A stretch of 64,000 nucleotides of DNA, from assembly GCF_007990525.1 (NCBI RefSeq), contig NZ_AP019823.1, positions 868,001 to 932,000 on the forward strand, given 5' to 3'. This stretch comes from Leptotrichia hofstadii. GTDB lineage: Bacteria > Fusobacteriota > Fusobacteriia > Fusobacteriales > Leptotrichiaceae. The translations under genes were made by a program, and so were the position numbers. The notes below the pieces were generated by a model that saw nothing but the letters and a program-made list of their open reading frames with translations, had not been told where the DNA came from and did not search any database. Below are positions 39,598 through 48,446 of this stretch, one piece after another (position 1 is the first letter of the stretch; each line of letters opens with the position of its first letter).

Positions 39598-40404
39598 GTG
39601 AAAAGCAAGTTATTATTAATTTTTTTAGTCTTGATATTGTCTTTTAACATTTTTTCAAATACAAATTCTAAAGAAAAGTTTAAATTGGCAAAAACATATT
39701 TAGATCAGAAAAATTATAGAGAAGCTGAAAAAATATACTTGGAATTGGCTAAGGAAAAAGATATTCATGCGATGTATAATTTAGGTTATCTTTATATGGA
39801 GCAAGGAAAAATAGTGGAAGGTGAAAAATATTATAAAATGGCTGCTGATATGGGGTATGATGATGCGATGTATAATCTAGCGATGTTTTATGATAGACAA
39901 AAAGATTTTGTTAAAGAAAAATTATATCTAGAAAAATTGGCTGTGAAAAATCAAAATGATGCAATATTCCAATTGGCTATAATTTACAGGCAGGAAGGAA
40001 ACTATCAGAAGGCAGATGAACTTTATAAAAAATTATTAAAAGCAAAATATCAAGAAAGTGAAGTTTTTTATAATTTAGGGGTTTCTTGTTATTATCAAAA
40101 AAAATACGATGAAGCAGAAAAATATTTTTTAAAAGCAATAGAATTAGGTAATAATGATGATCCAAAATATAATTTAGGTATCTTATATAAAGTTCAAGGG
40201 AAATTTACACAAGCTAAAAAATATTTAATACCACTTGCTCAAAAAGGAAAAATAGATGCAATGATAAATACGGGAGCAATTTATCGAGATGAAAAAGATT
40301 ATAAGAATGCTAAAAAATATTATAAAATGGCGATGGATAAAGGTTCACGAGAAGCAGAGGCGGAATACAGCACTATATTGATAATGGAAGAACACGGATT
40401 ATAA
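39598..40404 (+). CDS. Exported Sel1/TPR-repeat protein
   Basis: A 268-aa protein starting at GTG after AAGGAG. The signal peptide MKSKLLLIFLVLILSFNIFS is followed by six or seven ~35-residue Sel1/TPR-like units (AMYNLGYLYMEQGKIVEGEK, AMYNLAMFYDRQKDFVKE, VFYNLGVSCYYQKKYDEAEK, AMINTGAIYRDEKDYKNAKK). It is probably periplasmic and a protein-interaction scaffold. It resembles the TPR pair at 18.6-20.3 kb. A terminator follows. Confidence 0.75.
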   Translation: MKSKLLLIFLVLILSFNIFSNTNSKEKFKLAKTYLDQKNYREAEKIYLELAKEKDIHAMYNLGYLYMEQGKIVEGEKYYKMAADMGYDDAMYNLAMFYDRQKDFVKEKLYLEKLAVKNQNDAIFQLAIIYRQEGNYQKADELYKKLLKAKYQESEVFYNLGVSCYYQKKYDEAEKYFLKAIELGNNDDPKYNLGILYKVQGKFTQAKKYLIPLAQKGKIDAMINTGAIYRDEKDYKNAKKYYKMAMDKGSREAEAEYSTILIMEEHGL

Positions 40405-40460
40405 TATTTTATAAATTGCAATATTAATTGCGACATTTTACCAATTTTTTATATTCTTTA

Positions 40461-40485
40461 ACAAGGGGAAATCCCCTTGTCTTTT
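40461..40485 (+). terminator. Rho-independent terminator
   Basis: ACAAGGGG-AAAT-CCCCTTGT, 8-bp perfect stem, followed by CTTTTA. Confidence 0.8.
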
Positions 40486-40630
40486 ATGTTAAACCAAAAT
40501 TTTGAACATCTAAAATTTTATAAAAGACAGTATATTCTAATTTTTGTAGACTTTCAATAATAGTTTTAAAAGTTTTTTCATCATCAATGGTTACTAATTC
40601 CTTTAAAAATGCTTTAGGTAGTTTTTTTCA
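40484..40630 (-). pseudogene. Possible fragment of a second C5-cytosine methyltransferase
   Basis: A 48-codon open stretch on the minus strand without a start codon: LPKAFLKELVTIDDEKTFKT, IIESLQKLEYTVFYKILDVQ, NFGLT, stop. It resembles the segment between motifs VI and VIII of C5 methyltransferases (compare ENVKNLATHDKGNTFKVIKE, TLESYGYQLKKLILNASEYG in the intact enzyme at 36304). It ends where motif VIII would begin. It lies between the Sel1 gene and vsr, in debris about 330 bp long that holds no intact gene. Confidence 0.45.
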
Positions 40631-40736
40631 TAAAATTAACCGATAAATGATTCTTCTTTACAGAAAAATAGTTTCATGTTATTATTTATTACATAATCTA
40701 TTATTTAAAATATCTAAGAAAGTACTTATAGTAAAA

Positions 40737-41228
40737 ATGAAAAAGAAAAAACCTCTCACAAGAAGCCAGAACATGGCAAGAATAAAATCTAAAAACACTA
40801 AGCCTGAGATTCATATTCGGAAATTGCTTTATAAAATGGGATATAGATACAGGGTTAATTATTCGGAGCTTCCAGGAACACCTGATATTTTTATTTTGAA
40901 ATACAATACTGCGATATTTGTGAACGGATGCTTCTGGCATAGGCATGAAAATTGTAAAATTGCAACTTTTCCTAAGACACATGCTGAATATTGGGAAAAG
41001 AAGTTTAGGAGAAATGTAGAGAGGGATATTGAGGTTCGTGAGAAGCTTTTTGAAATGGATATTAGTGTTATTACGATTTGGGAATGTGAAATTAACAGGA
41101 TGAGAAAAAATGAAGAATACAAAGAAAAATATCTGAGAGTTTTAAGGGACAGGATTGAAAGAGTCTTTAATTATGAAGAAGAGGATATTTCAGTGCAGAT
41201 GGAGATTGCAGAAGAAAGCATGCAATAA
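40737..41228 (+). CDS. vsr: Vsr very-short-patch mismatch endonuclease
   Basis: A 163-aa Vsr. The N-terminal RSQNMARIKSKNTKPEIHIR is the family start; catalytic Asp is D50 in PGTPDIFI, and NGCFWHRHENC carries the active-site His (H68) and zinc-binding Cys. It nicks next to T:G mismatches arising from deamination of methylated C, so it normally accompanies a C5 MTase. The frame opens 30 codons earlier, but the conserved N-terminus begins here; the SD is weak. The partner is probably the MTase at 36304 or the one represented by the fragment just upstream. Confidence 0.92.
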   Translation: MKKKKPLTRSQNMARIKSKNTKPEIHIRKLLYKMGYRYRVNYSELPGTPDIFILKYNTAIFVNGCFWHRHENCKIATFPKTHAEYWEKKFRRNVERDIEVREKLFEMDISVITIWECEINRMRKNEEYKEKYLRVLRDRIERVFNYEEEDISVQMEIAEESMQ

Positions 41229-41301
41229 AATAATTGAAATTTGGTTAATTTGTACTGAAATGGCTTTGAAATAATTTGACAAAAACTAGGAGGAATTTTT
41301 T

Positions 41302-42591
41302 GTGAATAAGAATTTAAGCGAGTTTGAAAACAAATTGCCTAGTGTATTAGAATACGATACACAGCAGCTTTTGGATTATTATTATGAAAGTCCAGAAAAA
41401 ATGAAGATTGCAGAAGTATTTTCTGAATTTCTGACGGAAAAAGGAATAAAAGTGGAATTGAAGGAAATAGGAGAATATCAGTATATTTATGAGATTGAAA
41501 CTAGATATTACTTATTGCCTTTATTTGTCGGAGGTGGAACCACTGATAAAAGAATGTCAGTGAGCATTAATGTTCATCTTTTTCACGAAAAATATTTTCC
41601 TGAAGGAATGAAAAATTGGAATGGATCTCAAATGAACCTTAATTATAAAGATTCCTTGGTACAGGCTTTTGAAAATTGGTTCAATTATGACAGGCTGAAT
41701 TATTTAAAATTAGTAAATCCTGATAAAACAGATTTGAGAAGAATAAAAATTAATGGAAAGAAAAAAATCATTGTTTCTGGAAATGTAAAAACAATATATA
41801 ACTATGATGAAGAAAAATATCAAGAAAAAGAAAGTGAAGAAAATTTTTTATCAAATATATTTTCACTTATTAAAGAAAAAATTTCATTAAAAGATTCTAA
41901 GATTGATATTTCTCTTTTAAAATATCCATATAATAATTATGGCAGCTATCTTGAAGAATTTGATAAAGGTGATTTTTATGTAGATTGCCGTATAGATGAT
42001 AATCGTTTATCCGGTAATGAATTAAATCCAGAAGGAAATACTGAACTTTATTACAGAGAAATTCTGAAAAACTGGAAGGATTATGAATATAGTAAAAGTC
42101 AAACATTTTTCGTACTTGACAATAAATTCGAGAAAAGTGAGTGGTTAAAAATAACGGAATTTGAATTTTTACCTAAAATTAAGCTAAAATATGTTGAAAA
42201 ACCTTCTTGGAAAAAACTGGAAGAAAATTTTGGTAATTTGAAGGAAATGGATAGAGGACATGAGGGAGATTTTGCCTTTACGATGGCTGAAGTTTTGTTT
42301 GATAAAATGATACATTGTGGTTATAATGTCAAATTAATGGATGATTGGGTGTATGATTTTGATAATGAGTGCTATTTACTTCCTTTGCTGTCAACGAAAG
42401 ACTATAAAACTATTCCGCACGATGATATTTATCAGGTTGTTACTACGATACAAGTCCATAATAAAAAATATTTTCCAGAAGGGAAATTATATATTCAAAA
42501 ATTGATAGGCGAACCGCTTTATGATGCAATTTGGATAAATTATAGAAACTGGATAAATAATGACTACAAAAAGTTGTGTGAAAATATTTAA
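41302..42591 (+). CDS. Unknown protein with an internal duplication
   Basis: A 429-aa soluble protein starting at GTG after AGGAGG. The N- and C-terminal parts are related: YYLLPLFVGGG...INVHLFHEKYFPEG...FENWFNYD (about 70-140) and CYLLPLLSTKD...TIQVHNKKYFPEG...YRNWINND (about 355-425), each preceded by an AEVxF/AEVLF helix. The middle 200 residues are unrelated. The repeated unit vaguely recalls DUF6348-type domains, but I do not assign it. It lies between vsr and the Hsp70 locus. Confidence 0.6.
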   Translation: MNKNLSEFENKLPSVLEYDTQQLLDYYYESPEKMKIAEVFSEFLTEKGIKVELKEIGEYQYIYEIETRYYLLPLFVGGGTTDKRMSVSINVHLFHEKYFPEGMKNWNGSQMNLNYKDSLVQAFENWFNYDRLNYLKLVNPDKTDLRRIKINGKKKIIVSGNVKTIYNYDEEKYQEKESEENFLSNIFSLIKEKISLKDSKIDISLLKYPYNNYGSYLEEFDKGDFYVDCRIDDNRLSGNELNPEGNTELYYREILKNWKDYEYSKSQTFFVLDNKFEKSEWLKITEFEFLPKIKLKYVEKPSWKKLEENFGNLKEMDRGHEGDFAFTMAEVLFDKMIHCGYNVKLMDDWVYDFDNECYLLPLLSTKDYKTIPHDDIYQVVTTIQVHNKKYFPEGKLYIQKLIGEPLYDAIWINYRNWINNDYKKLCENI

Positions 42592-42674
42592 ATAGAAATA
42601 AACTTTTAAAGTACTAGTAACATAAGAATCATTGAAAAAGATAAATAATCAGAATAAGAAAGAAGGAGGGTTTA

Positions 42675-42833
42675 ATGGCAATTAAAGGGAAAGAGGAATT
42701 AAAAAAACTGAATACTTTGCAAGTAAAGTTACAAAGTGAAATTGAAGCTATATATTTTTTCTATTTGCAATGGAGAAAGTGTATAGTTTTTTATTTTAAT
42801 AAAATATGTTATAATTTTAAAAATAAAAATTAA
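42675..42833 (+). CDS. Small ORF or truncated gene start
   Basis: A 52-codon frame with a very good SD (AGAAGGAGGG) 4 nt before the ATG. It begins with a plausible helical protein start, MAIKGKEELKKLNTLQVKLQ, then turns into aromatic/hydrophobic sequence (IYFFYLQWRKCIVFYFNKIC) that looks like random AT-rich translation. It is most likely the 5' end of a gene whose body was deleted, less likely a genuine small protein. Confidence 0.4.
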   Translation: MAIKGKEELKKLNTLQVKLQSEIEAIYFFYLQWRKCIVFYFNKICYNFKNKN

Positions 42834-42852
42834 ACGAAAAGGAATGATAAAT

Positions 42853-43521
42853 ATGAATAAAAAATTTAATTACAAGCCATTAATTGAATATACAGATTAT
42901 GCTGGGAGAAAATATATTAAACCTGAAAAAGCTGGGAATTTAAAGGAAGATATGGAGCTTTTTAGGAAAAATGGACAGGCTGCACGAAAGATTTTTACAG
43001 AAATTGCCAAGTCTGTGGAGGAAAATGTGGAAGGATTTCATTTGCAGAAAGTTAGCAGCTGGATGAATCAAGGACAGGTTGCAAGACCTTATCTTTGGGT
43101 GTTTTTGAAGCAGGATGGAGATACTGAAAATGAATCTGGAATTGCACTTAGAGTCTTTAAAAATGAGAAAACTAAAAAAGTTGGAATTTCGATGGAAGTG
43201 AGTTTTGTTGAACGTAAAATTGGGGAAAATACGCTTGAAAGACAAAATAAGGTTTTGGAATTACCTATTAAAAATCCACTTTATTATTTTGTGCAATTTT
43301 CAAAAAGTAAGGAAAACTGTATGCTGGATAGAATTGAAGGAAGTGAGAAAAATAGGAAAAAGTTAATTGAAGATATGAAAGAAGGGAACATCAGAAAAGT
43401 GCTTGTCAAATTTAATGTTGAAGAAATTGAAAAATTTGGAAATCTTGAAGATTTGACAAAGGAATTTTTAAAAGGCTTTAAATTGCTGATGCCATTTTAT
43501 TTGAAAACTAAGGAAATTTAG
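42853..43521 (+). CDS. Unknown protein at the head of the Hsp70 cluster
   Basis: A 222-aa soluble, mixed alpha/beta protein; family not recognised. Distinctive segments are YTDYAGRKYIKPEKAGN, SSWMNQGQVARPYLWVFLKQ and GIALRVF...GISMEVSFVERKIGE. AAAAGGA overlaps the ATG at 42844 and is correctly spaced for the ATG at 42853. The first J-domain gene begins 6-12 bp after its stop, so it is probably part of the same operon and may be a client or accessory factor. Confidence 0.6.
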   Translation: MNKKFNYKPLIEYTDYAGRKYIKPEKAGNLKEDMELFRKNGQAARKIFTEIAKSVEENVEGFHLQKVSSWMNQGQVARPYLWVFLKQDGDTENESGIALRVFKNEKTKKVGISMEVSFVERKIGENTLERQNKVLELPIKNPLYYFVQFSKSKENCMLDRIEGSEKNRKKLIEDMKEGNIRKVLVKFNVEEIEKFGNLEDLTKEFLKGFKLLMPFYLKTKEI

Positions 43522-43533
43522 GAGGTAATGATT

Positions 43534-45228
43534 TTGAATTTTGCAGAAGCATTTAAAATACTGGAAATAGAGCCGATGAGTGATAAAAAGAAAATAAAAG
43601 TTGCTTATTCCAAGATGTTGAAAAAGTATCATCCTGAAGATTTTCCTGAGATGTTTATGAAAATTAATGAGGCTTATGAAAAAGCTTTGAGATATGCAGA
43701 AAATAATTTTTCTGAAAATTTGTATGAAAATACTCAAAATTTTAGAAAAACGGAAAAAATGAAAGAGAGTGATTTTTCGGATATTTTTAATTCAAAAAAA
43801 TTTGAGAAAAAAGAATATAGATTTACTGAAAAATCTGAAGAAAGACAGTCAAAGGAAAAGTTTTTTGAAAAAAAAGATAATAAAAATAAATATGAAAAAC
43901 TTAATATTTTTGAATACTTAAAAAATTCTATGCGAACAGAGGATAGATTTACAGAAGCGTTTAAAATACTAGAAATGGAACCTACAACTGATAAAGAAAA
44001 AATAAAAAAGAAATATAAAGAGCTATTAAAGAAGTATCATCGCAACAATCCTGAAAGTTATGATGAAATATTTAGTAAAATTAACGAAGCTTACGGAATT
44101 GCTTTGGGATTTGAGCAATCGAATTTTAATGAATATGAAGGAGATTCTATTGAGGATATATTTGATAATTTTTTTAATTCTGGCAATAATTCAAGCTATA
44201 AAAGTTTTTTTGAAAAAACACAAGATTTTTCAAATGTTTTTGATCAAAATGAAATAACAAACAAATCAATATCTGCGTGGCTAGGACGACTTAAAAATCT
44301 TCTTTTATCTGAAAAACGTCCATTAACAGAATATCGAGAAATTTTACGTGATTTTCATTTTAATTTTGATGTTTCGGAAAAAAATCAAATTAGAGAAATT
44401 TTACAAAAAAATGGATTGCGTGATTATGCTTGGAGAAATATAACGAGAATTGAAATGGAACTTTTGATTTATAATCTAAATAATTCTAATATGAATGCAG
44501 ATATTTTAGGAGAAACTTGGGTAGATACTGGTAAAAGTGAAAATATAAGTTTGGATGAAATTGTAAAAAATATTATAAGTGAAAATTTTTCGGAAAATGA
44601 AAAAGGATATGAAAAATTTATTAAGGATTATTTTAATATTAAAATTTTTAGATTATTTGGAAAGAATATTGCGTTATACCCTTACAGAGACATAGAGCAA
44701 GTAGGTGCAACTTTTAAATTTATAACTTATAAAATACGAAATGAATATGTTGATGTTAATAAGTATATAGAAATTTTTGATAGAGAACAAAAAAATAAAA
44801 AAATCGGAATAAGTTTACGCATAACGTCTTATTTATGGAGTATTTTTGGTGCGATAGTTTTATTTTTGTTCTTTTTAAATCCTATTGTTGACTGGTATAT
44901 AGCGATTTTGGGGACTATTTTTTTCATAATTTTAGACTGGGTTAATATAGCTAGAGAAAAAAATTTTGAGTGGAGTATGCGATATGGATATTCAAGTTAT
45001 TTGTCAATTTTAATGAGTATAATGTTTGTTGTAAATCTTATTGTTATTGGCAATGCCGAATATGAATCCTCAATTATATCATTTTTACTATATTCACAGT
45101 TAATATTTCAATTTGTATTTTTTAATATCATTTTGTTTGTAAAAATGGTAGTAACTACAAATATAAGATACAAACGATTAAGAGAATTTTCAAAAAAAGT
45201 TTTAGATGTGTTTGTCTTAAAAAAGTAA
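43534..45228 (+). CDS. Membrane J-domain protein with two J domains (DjlB/DjlC-like)
   Basis: About 564 aa. The first J domain (about 1-60: FAEAFKILEIEP..., SKMLKKYHPEDFPEMFMKIN) and a second (about 138-200: FTEAFKILEMEP..., KELLKKYHRNNPESYDEIFS) are followed by a ~220-residue helical region and four membrane segments (about 425-545; GAIVLFLFFLNPIVDWYIAI etc.). The Hsp70-stimulating HPD reads HPE in the first and HRN in the second. E. coli DjlB and DjlC, linked to hscC, have the same N-terminal J plus C-terminal membrane layout. AGGAGG lies 8 nt before TTG and only 2 nt before an upstream ATG (43528), favouring TTG, as in the paralogue that follows. Confidence 0.82.
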   Translation: MNFAEAFKILEIEPMSDKKKIKVAYSKMLKKYHPEDFPEMFMKINEAYEKALRYAENNFSENLYENTQNFRKTEKMKESDFSDIFNSKKFEKKEYRFTEKSEERQSKEKFFEKKDNKNKYEKLNIFEYLKNSMRTEDRFTEAFKILEMEPTTDKEKIKKKYKELLKKYHRNNPESYDEIFSKINEAYGIALGFEQSNFNEYEGDSIEDIFDNFFNSGNNSSYKSFFEKTQDFSNVFDQNEITNKSISAWLGRLKNLLLSEKRPLTEYREILRDFHFNFDVSEKNQIREILQKNGLRDYAWRNITRIEMELLIYNLNNSNMNADILGETWVDTGKSENISLDEIVKNIISENFSENEKGYEKFIKDYFNIKIFRLFGKNIALYPYRDIEQVGATFKFITYKIRNEYVDVNKYIEIFDREQKNKKIGISLRITSYLWSIFGAIVLFLFFLNPIVDWYIAILGTIFFIILDWVNIAREKNFEWSMRYGYSSYLSILMSIMFVVNLIVIGNAEYESSIISFLLYSQLIFQFVFFNIILFVKMVVTTNIRYKRLREFSKKVLDVFVLKK

Positions 45229-45240
45229 GGAGTGATAATT

Positions 45241-46509
45241 TTGGATTTTAAGGAAGCATTTAAAATATTAGAAATAGAGCCGACAGATGATAAGAAGAAA
45301 ATAAAAGTTGCGTATTCCAAGATGCTGAAAAAGTATCATCCTGAAGATTTTCCTGAGATGTTTATGAGAATTAATGAGGCTTATGAGAAAGCATTAGAGT
45401 ATGGAGTAGAGGATTTTCAGGAAGAGTTTTTTGGAAATGAAGAAGAATTTGAAGAATATGAATATGAAGGATTTTCTAATGAATATAATATAGAAATAAC
45501 TAACGATGAAGATGAGGAGTTTTCTAATATTTTTAGCGGGGAATTGGAGAAAGTTGAGAAGAATGTAGATAATTGGATAGAGGCATTTGGGAAATTGTTG
45601 AATGGGGAGAAAATGTTTTTTGGAAGTTTGAGATTTTTGATGGAGGAGTTTGATAGCTTTGGTAAAGAAGAGAAAAGAAGAATTAAGGAAATTTTGAATT
45701 TGGAAAATGACAATTATGAGAATAATGTGATTTTACAGTCTAAAAATATTACTAAATTTGAGAAAGATTATATTTTTCTGCACTTGATAAAAGATAAAAC
45801 AAAATTTCAGAAAATAGAGGAACTTTATAGAAGTAATGAGAAATCTGAAAGAAATAAGGCAGTTGAAATTTTTGTAGAAAATTATTTCAATGTAAAAAAA
45901 TGGGGAATATTTGGGTTTTTTATATTTTGGAACATTTATCCTAAAAGCTGCAAGAACGGGAAATTGCATCATTTACTGTTTTTCTTAAAAAATAACGTGC
46001 CTTTTAAGAGAATTGCCTATCATTATGAAAAAATAAAGGAAATGCTTCATCGGATGGAAATTTTTCAGGATGATGAGATACAAAATCAGGAAACTGGGTT
46101 GTTTGGAATTGTATTTATTCTTAGCAGTTTAATGGTAGTTTTTATATGGATTTTTAGCCTGCCTGTAATAACGGATATGATGCCTGCTGAATATGAAGAT
46201 GTTTTGACGACTTTTGGAATAGTGAAAACTTTTTCAATTATACTGGCAGTTGCTAGAAGTTATTATGATATTATGCTTGCAAAACGTGGAAACAGCATAA
46301 ATATAGCGAGCATGCTTTATATTCAGATTCTGCTGCTAGGGATCTACCTTTTTAAAATTTATTTAAAATATGAAATAATTGATTTTACACTAAATGGAAC
46401 ACTCGTATTCTTGTTTGCAAAATTACTGATTGTAAATAGAATAAAATACAACAGGATAAGAAATTATGCAAAAGATATATTGGATAGTGTTTCTTTTGAT
46501 ATTTTATAA
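45241..46509 (+). CDS. Membrane J-domain protein (DjlB/DjlC-like), paralogue
   Basis: About 422 aa. One J domain (about 1-60; YSKMLKKYHPEDFPEMFMRI) almost identical to the first J domain of the preceding gene, an acidic linker, a helical middle, and four C-terminal membrane segments (LFGIVFILSSLMVVFIWIFS and three more). The HPD motif again reads HPE. It ends IRNYAKDILDS, comparable to LREFSKKVLDV in its paralogue. The SD AAGGAG is 8 nt before TTG; a GTG 9 bp earlier overlaps the SD. It is very likely a co-chaperone for the HscC-type Hsp70 encoded next. Confidence 0.82.
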   Translation: MDFKEAFKILEIEPTDDKKKIKVAYSKMLKKYHPEDFPEMFMRINEAYEKALEYGVEDFQEEFFGNEEEFEEYEYEGFSNEYNIEITNDEDEEFSNIFSGELEKVEKNVDNWIEAFGKLLNGEKMFFGSLRFLMEEFDSFGKEEKRRIKEILNLENDNYENNVILQSKNITKFEKDYIFLHLIKDKTKFQKIEELYRSNEKSERNKAVEIFVENYFNVKKWGIFGFFIFWNIYPKSCKNGKLHHLLFFLKNNVPFKRIAYHYEKIKEMLHRMEIFQDDEIQNQETGLFGIVFILSSLMVVFIWIFSLPVITDMMPAEYEDVLTTFGIVKTFSIILAVARSYYDIMLAKRGNSINIASMLYIQILLLGIYLFKIYLKYEIIDFTLNGTLVFLFAKLLIVNRIKYNRIRNYAKDILDSVSFDIL

Positions 46510-46545
46510 AAAACTTAAAAAATTTATTGTTGAAGGAGAATAAAA

Positions 46546-48360
46546 ATGGGAAGAATGATTGGAATTGATTTGGGGACAACAAATAGTTTGGCGACATATA
46601 TTGATGATAATGGGGAAATACAGTTTGTAAAAAATGAATATGGGAATATTTTGATTCCGTCTGTTGTGGGAATTGATGAAAATGATGGAATAATAGTGGG
46701 AGAACTGGCGAAGGAAAGAAGAATGATGAACGCTGGGGAAACTGCGAGCAATTTTAAAAGAAGGATGGGAACGGAAGCAAAAATTAAAGTAAAGAATAGA
46801 ACTTTTGATGCACAGATGCTTTCTTCGTTTGTACTGAAACATTTAAAGGAAAGCGCTGAAAAGCAGCTGAATGAAAAGATAGACAGGGCAATAATAAGCG
46901 TGCCTGCATATTTTAATGATAAACAGAGAAAAGATACTAAAATAGCGGCAGAACTGGCAGGACTTACAGTGGAAAGGCTTATAAATGAGCCAACAGCTGC
47001 GGCATTGTCACTTGGAAGCCATATTTTAGATCAGAATTTGAAGTTTATCGTGCTTGACTTGGGTGGAGGGACATTTGATGTTACTTTGCTTGAAACATTT
47101 GAGGATATTATGGAAGTAATTTCGATAAGTGGGGATACGATGCTTGGTGGAGAGGATTTTACTACCAAAATATGTGAAATTTTCTTGAAAAATATAGGAT
47201 TATCAATATCTGACTTGAGCCGTGATGAAAGAACAAATTTGTACACAAAGGCAGACAGGGCAAAAAAACTGATAAGTTTAAAAGATGTGGAAATTGAACT
47301 GGAAATTAAAGGAAAAGACTATAAAGCAGAAATTACACAGGCAGATTTCAGGGTGGCTGTAAAACCATTGCTTGTAAAAATAAAAGTTGCGATTGACAAG
47401 GCTTTGCAAGATGGAAATACAGATGCAAGAGAAATTGAGAAAGTTGTGCTAGTCGGAGGGGCTGTAAAATTAGGAATTGTGGAAGAATTTGTGGAAAAGT
47501 ATTTTAATAAAATGCGTGGAGAAAAAACTTATTTTGACAATACTGATTTTATTGAAGGTAACAAACTCGTGTCAATAGCTCAAAATCCTGATACTGTAGT
47601 AGCTTACGGCGTTGGTGTAACTGTGGGAATGAAGGAGAGAAACAAGGCATTTAAGGAAAGAATTTTGACAGATGTGTGTCCATTTACACTCGGAATTGAA
47701 GTAATTGGACAGAGATTTGCACCGATTATTCCAAGGAATACAACGGTTCCTACAAGTAAGTCTGAATATTTTTCAACAGTAGAAGACAATCAGACAATAA
47801 TAAGAATCGCAATTTATCAAGGAGAAAGCTTAAATATAAACGATAATCTATTTTTAGGGGAATTTGAAATAAATGTGCCAAGAAATAATGCAGGAAATGA
47901 AAAAGTGAACGTAAGATTTACTTATGATATAAATGGAATTTTAGAAGCAGAAGCAACTGCAATGAGTACGGGAGAAAAGAGAAATAAATTAATTATAAAC
48001 GGCGATTTGTCCGAAGAAGAAAAAAACGAAAGAATTAAAACTTTGGAAGAAATAAAAATCCAGTCAGAAAATCAAAACAAAGATAAATTGCTGATTGAAA
48101 GGGCAAACCGAATTTATGCAGAAATAGTAAATACAGAAATTAGAAACTACGTTTCAGAATATTTGGAAAATTATCAGATGATTGTAAGAACTGGTGATAG
48201 AATCCGTATTCAAAAAGTAAAAAAAGAATTTTCAGCTTTTCTTGATAAAATAGATCCAGAACTGAACGACTTGAGTGTTGATGATATTTTGAGAGATATT
48301 GATGAAAAGGAAGAAGATGGGGCTGTGGAAGAGGAAGACGAACTGGAGTTTTGGAATTAG
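46546..48360 (+). CDS. hscC: HscC-type Hsp70 chaperone
   Basis: A 604-aa Hsp70. Nucleotide-binding domain motifs: phosphate-1 GIDLGTTNSLATY, connect-1 NEPTAAALSLG, phosphate-2 VLDLGGGTFDVTLLE and adenosine VLVGGAVKLGI. The substrate-binding domain follows (ILTDVCPFTLGIEVIGQRFA, IIPRNTTVP, YDINGILEAEA), with a short helical lid and acidic C-terminus. It resembles E. coli HscC more than DnaK (for example FKRRMGT, SSFVLKHLKESAEKQL, ILTDVCPFTLGIEV). The two membrane J proteins just upstream reproduce the hscC-djlB-djlC association known in E. coli. The housekeeping dnaK must be elsewhere. RBS GAAGGAG precedes the ATG. Confidence 0.85.
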   Translation: MGRMIGIDLGTTNSLATYIDDNGEIQFVKNEYGNILIPSVVGIDENDGIIVGELAKERRMMNAGETASNFKRRMGTEAKIKVKNRTFDAQMLSSFVLKHLKESAEKQLNEKIDRAIISVPAYFNDKQRKDTKIAAELAGLTVERLINEPTAAALSLGSHILDQNLKFIVLDLGGGTFDVTLLETFEDIMEVISISGDTMLGGEDFTTKICEIFLKNIGLSISDLSRDERTNLYTKADRAKKLISLKDVEIELEIKGKDYKAEITQADFRVAVKPLLVKIKVAIDKALQDGNTDAREIEKVVLVGGAVKLGIVEEFVEKYFNKMRGEKTYFDNTDFIEGNKLVSIAQNPDTVVAYGVGVTVGMKERNKAFKERILTDVCPFTLGIEVIGQRFAPIIPRNTTVPTSKSEYFSTVEDNQTIIRIAIYQGESLNINDNLFLGEFEINVPRNNAGNEKVNVRFTYDINGILEAEATAMSTGEKRNKLIINGDLSEEEKNERIKTLEEIKIQSENQNKDKLLIERANRIYAEIVNTEIRNYVSEYLENYQMIVRTGDRIRIQKVKKEFSAFLDKIDPELNDLSVDDILRDIDEKEEDGAVEEEDELEFWN

Positions 48361-48446
48361 AAAAATGAATTTTAAAATATTGTGTTTATTGAGATTTGTG
48401 GACTTTTATAAATAATAAGCGTAACTTTAATAAGGAGAAAATGATT

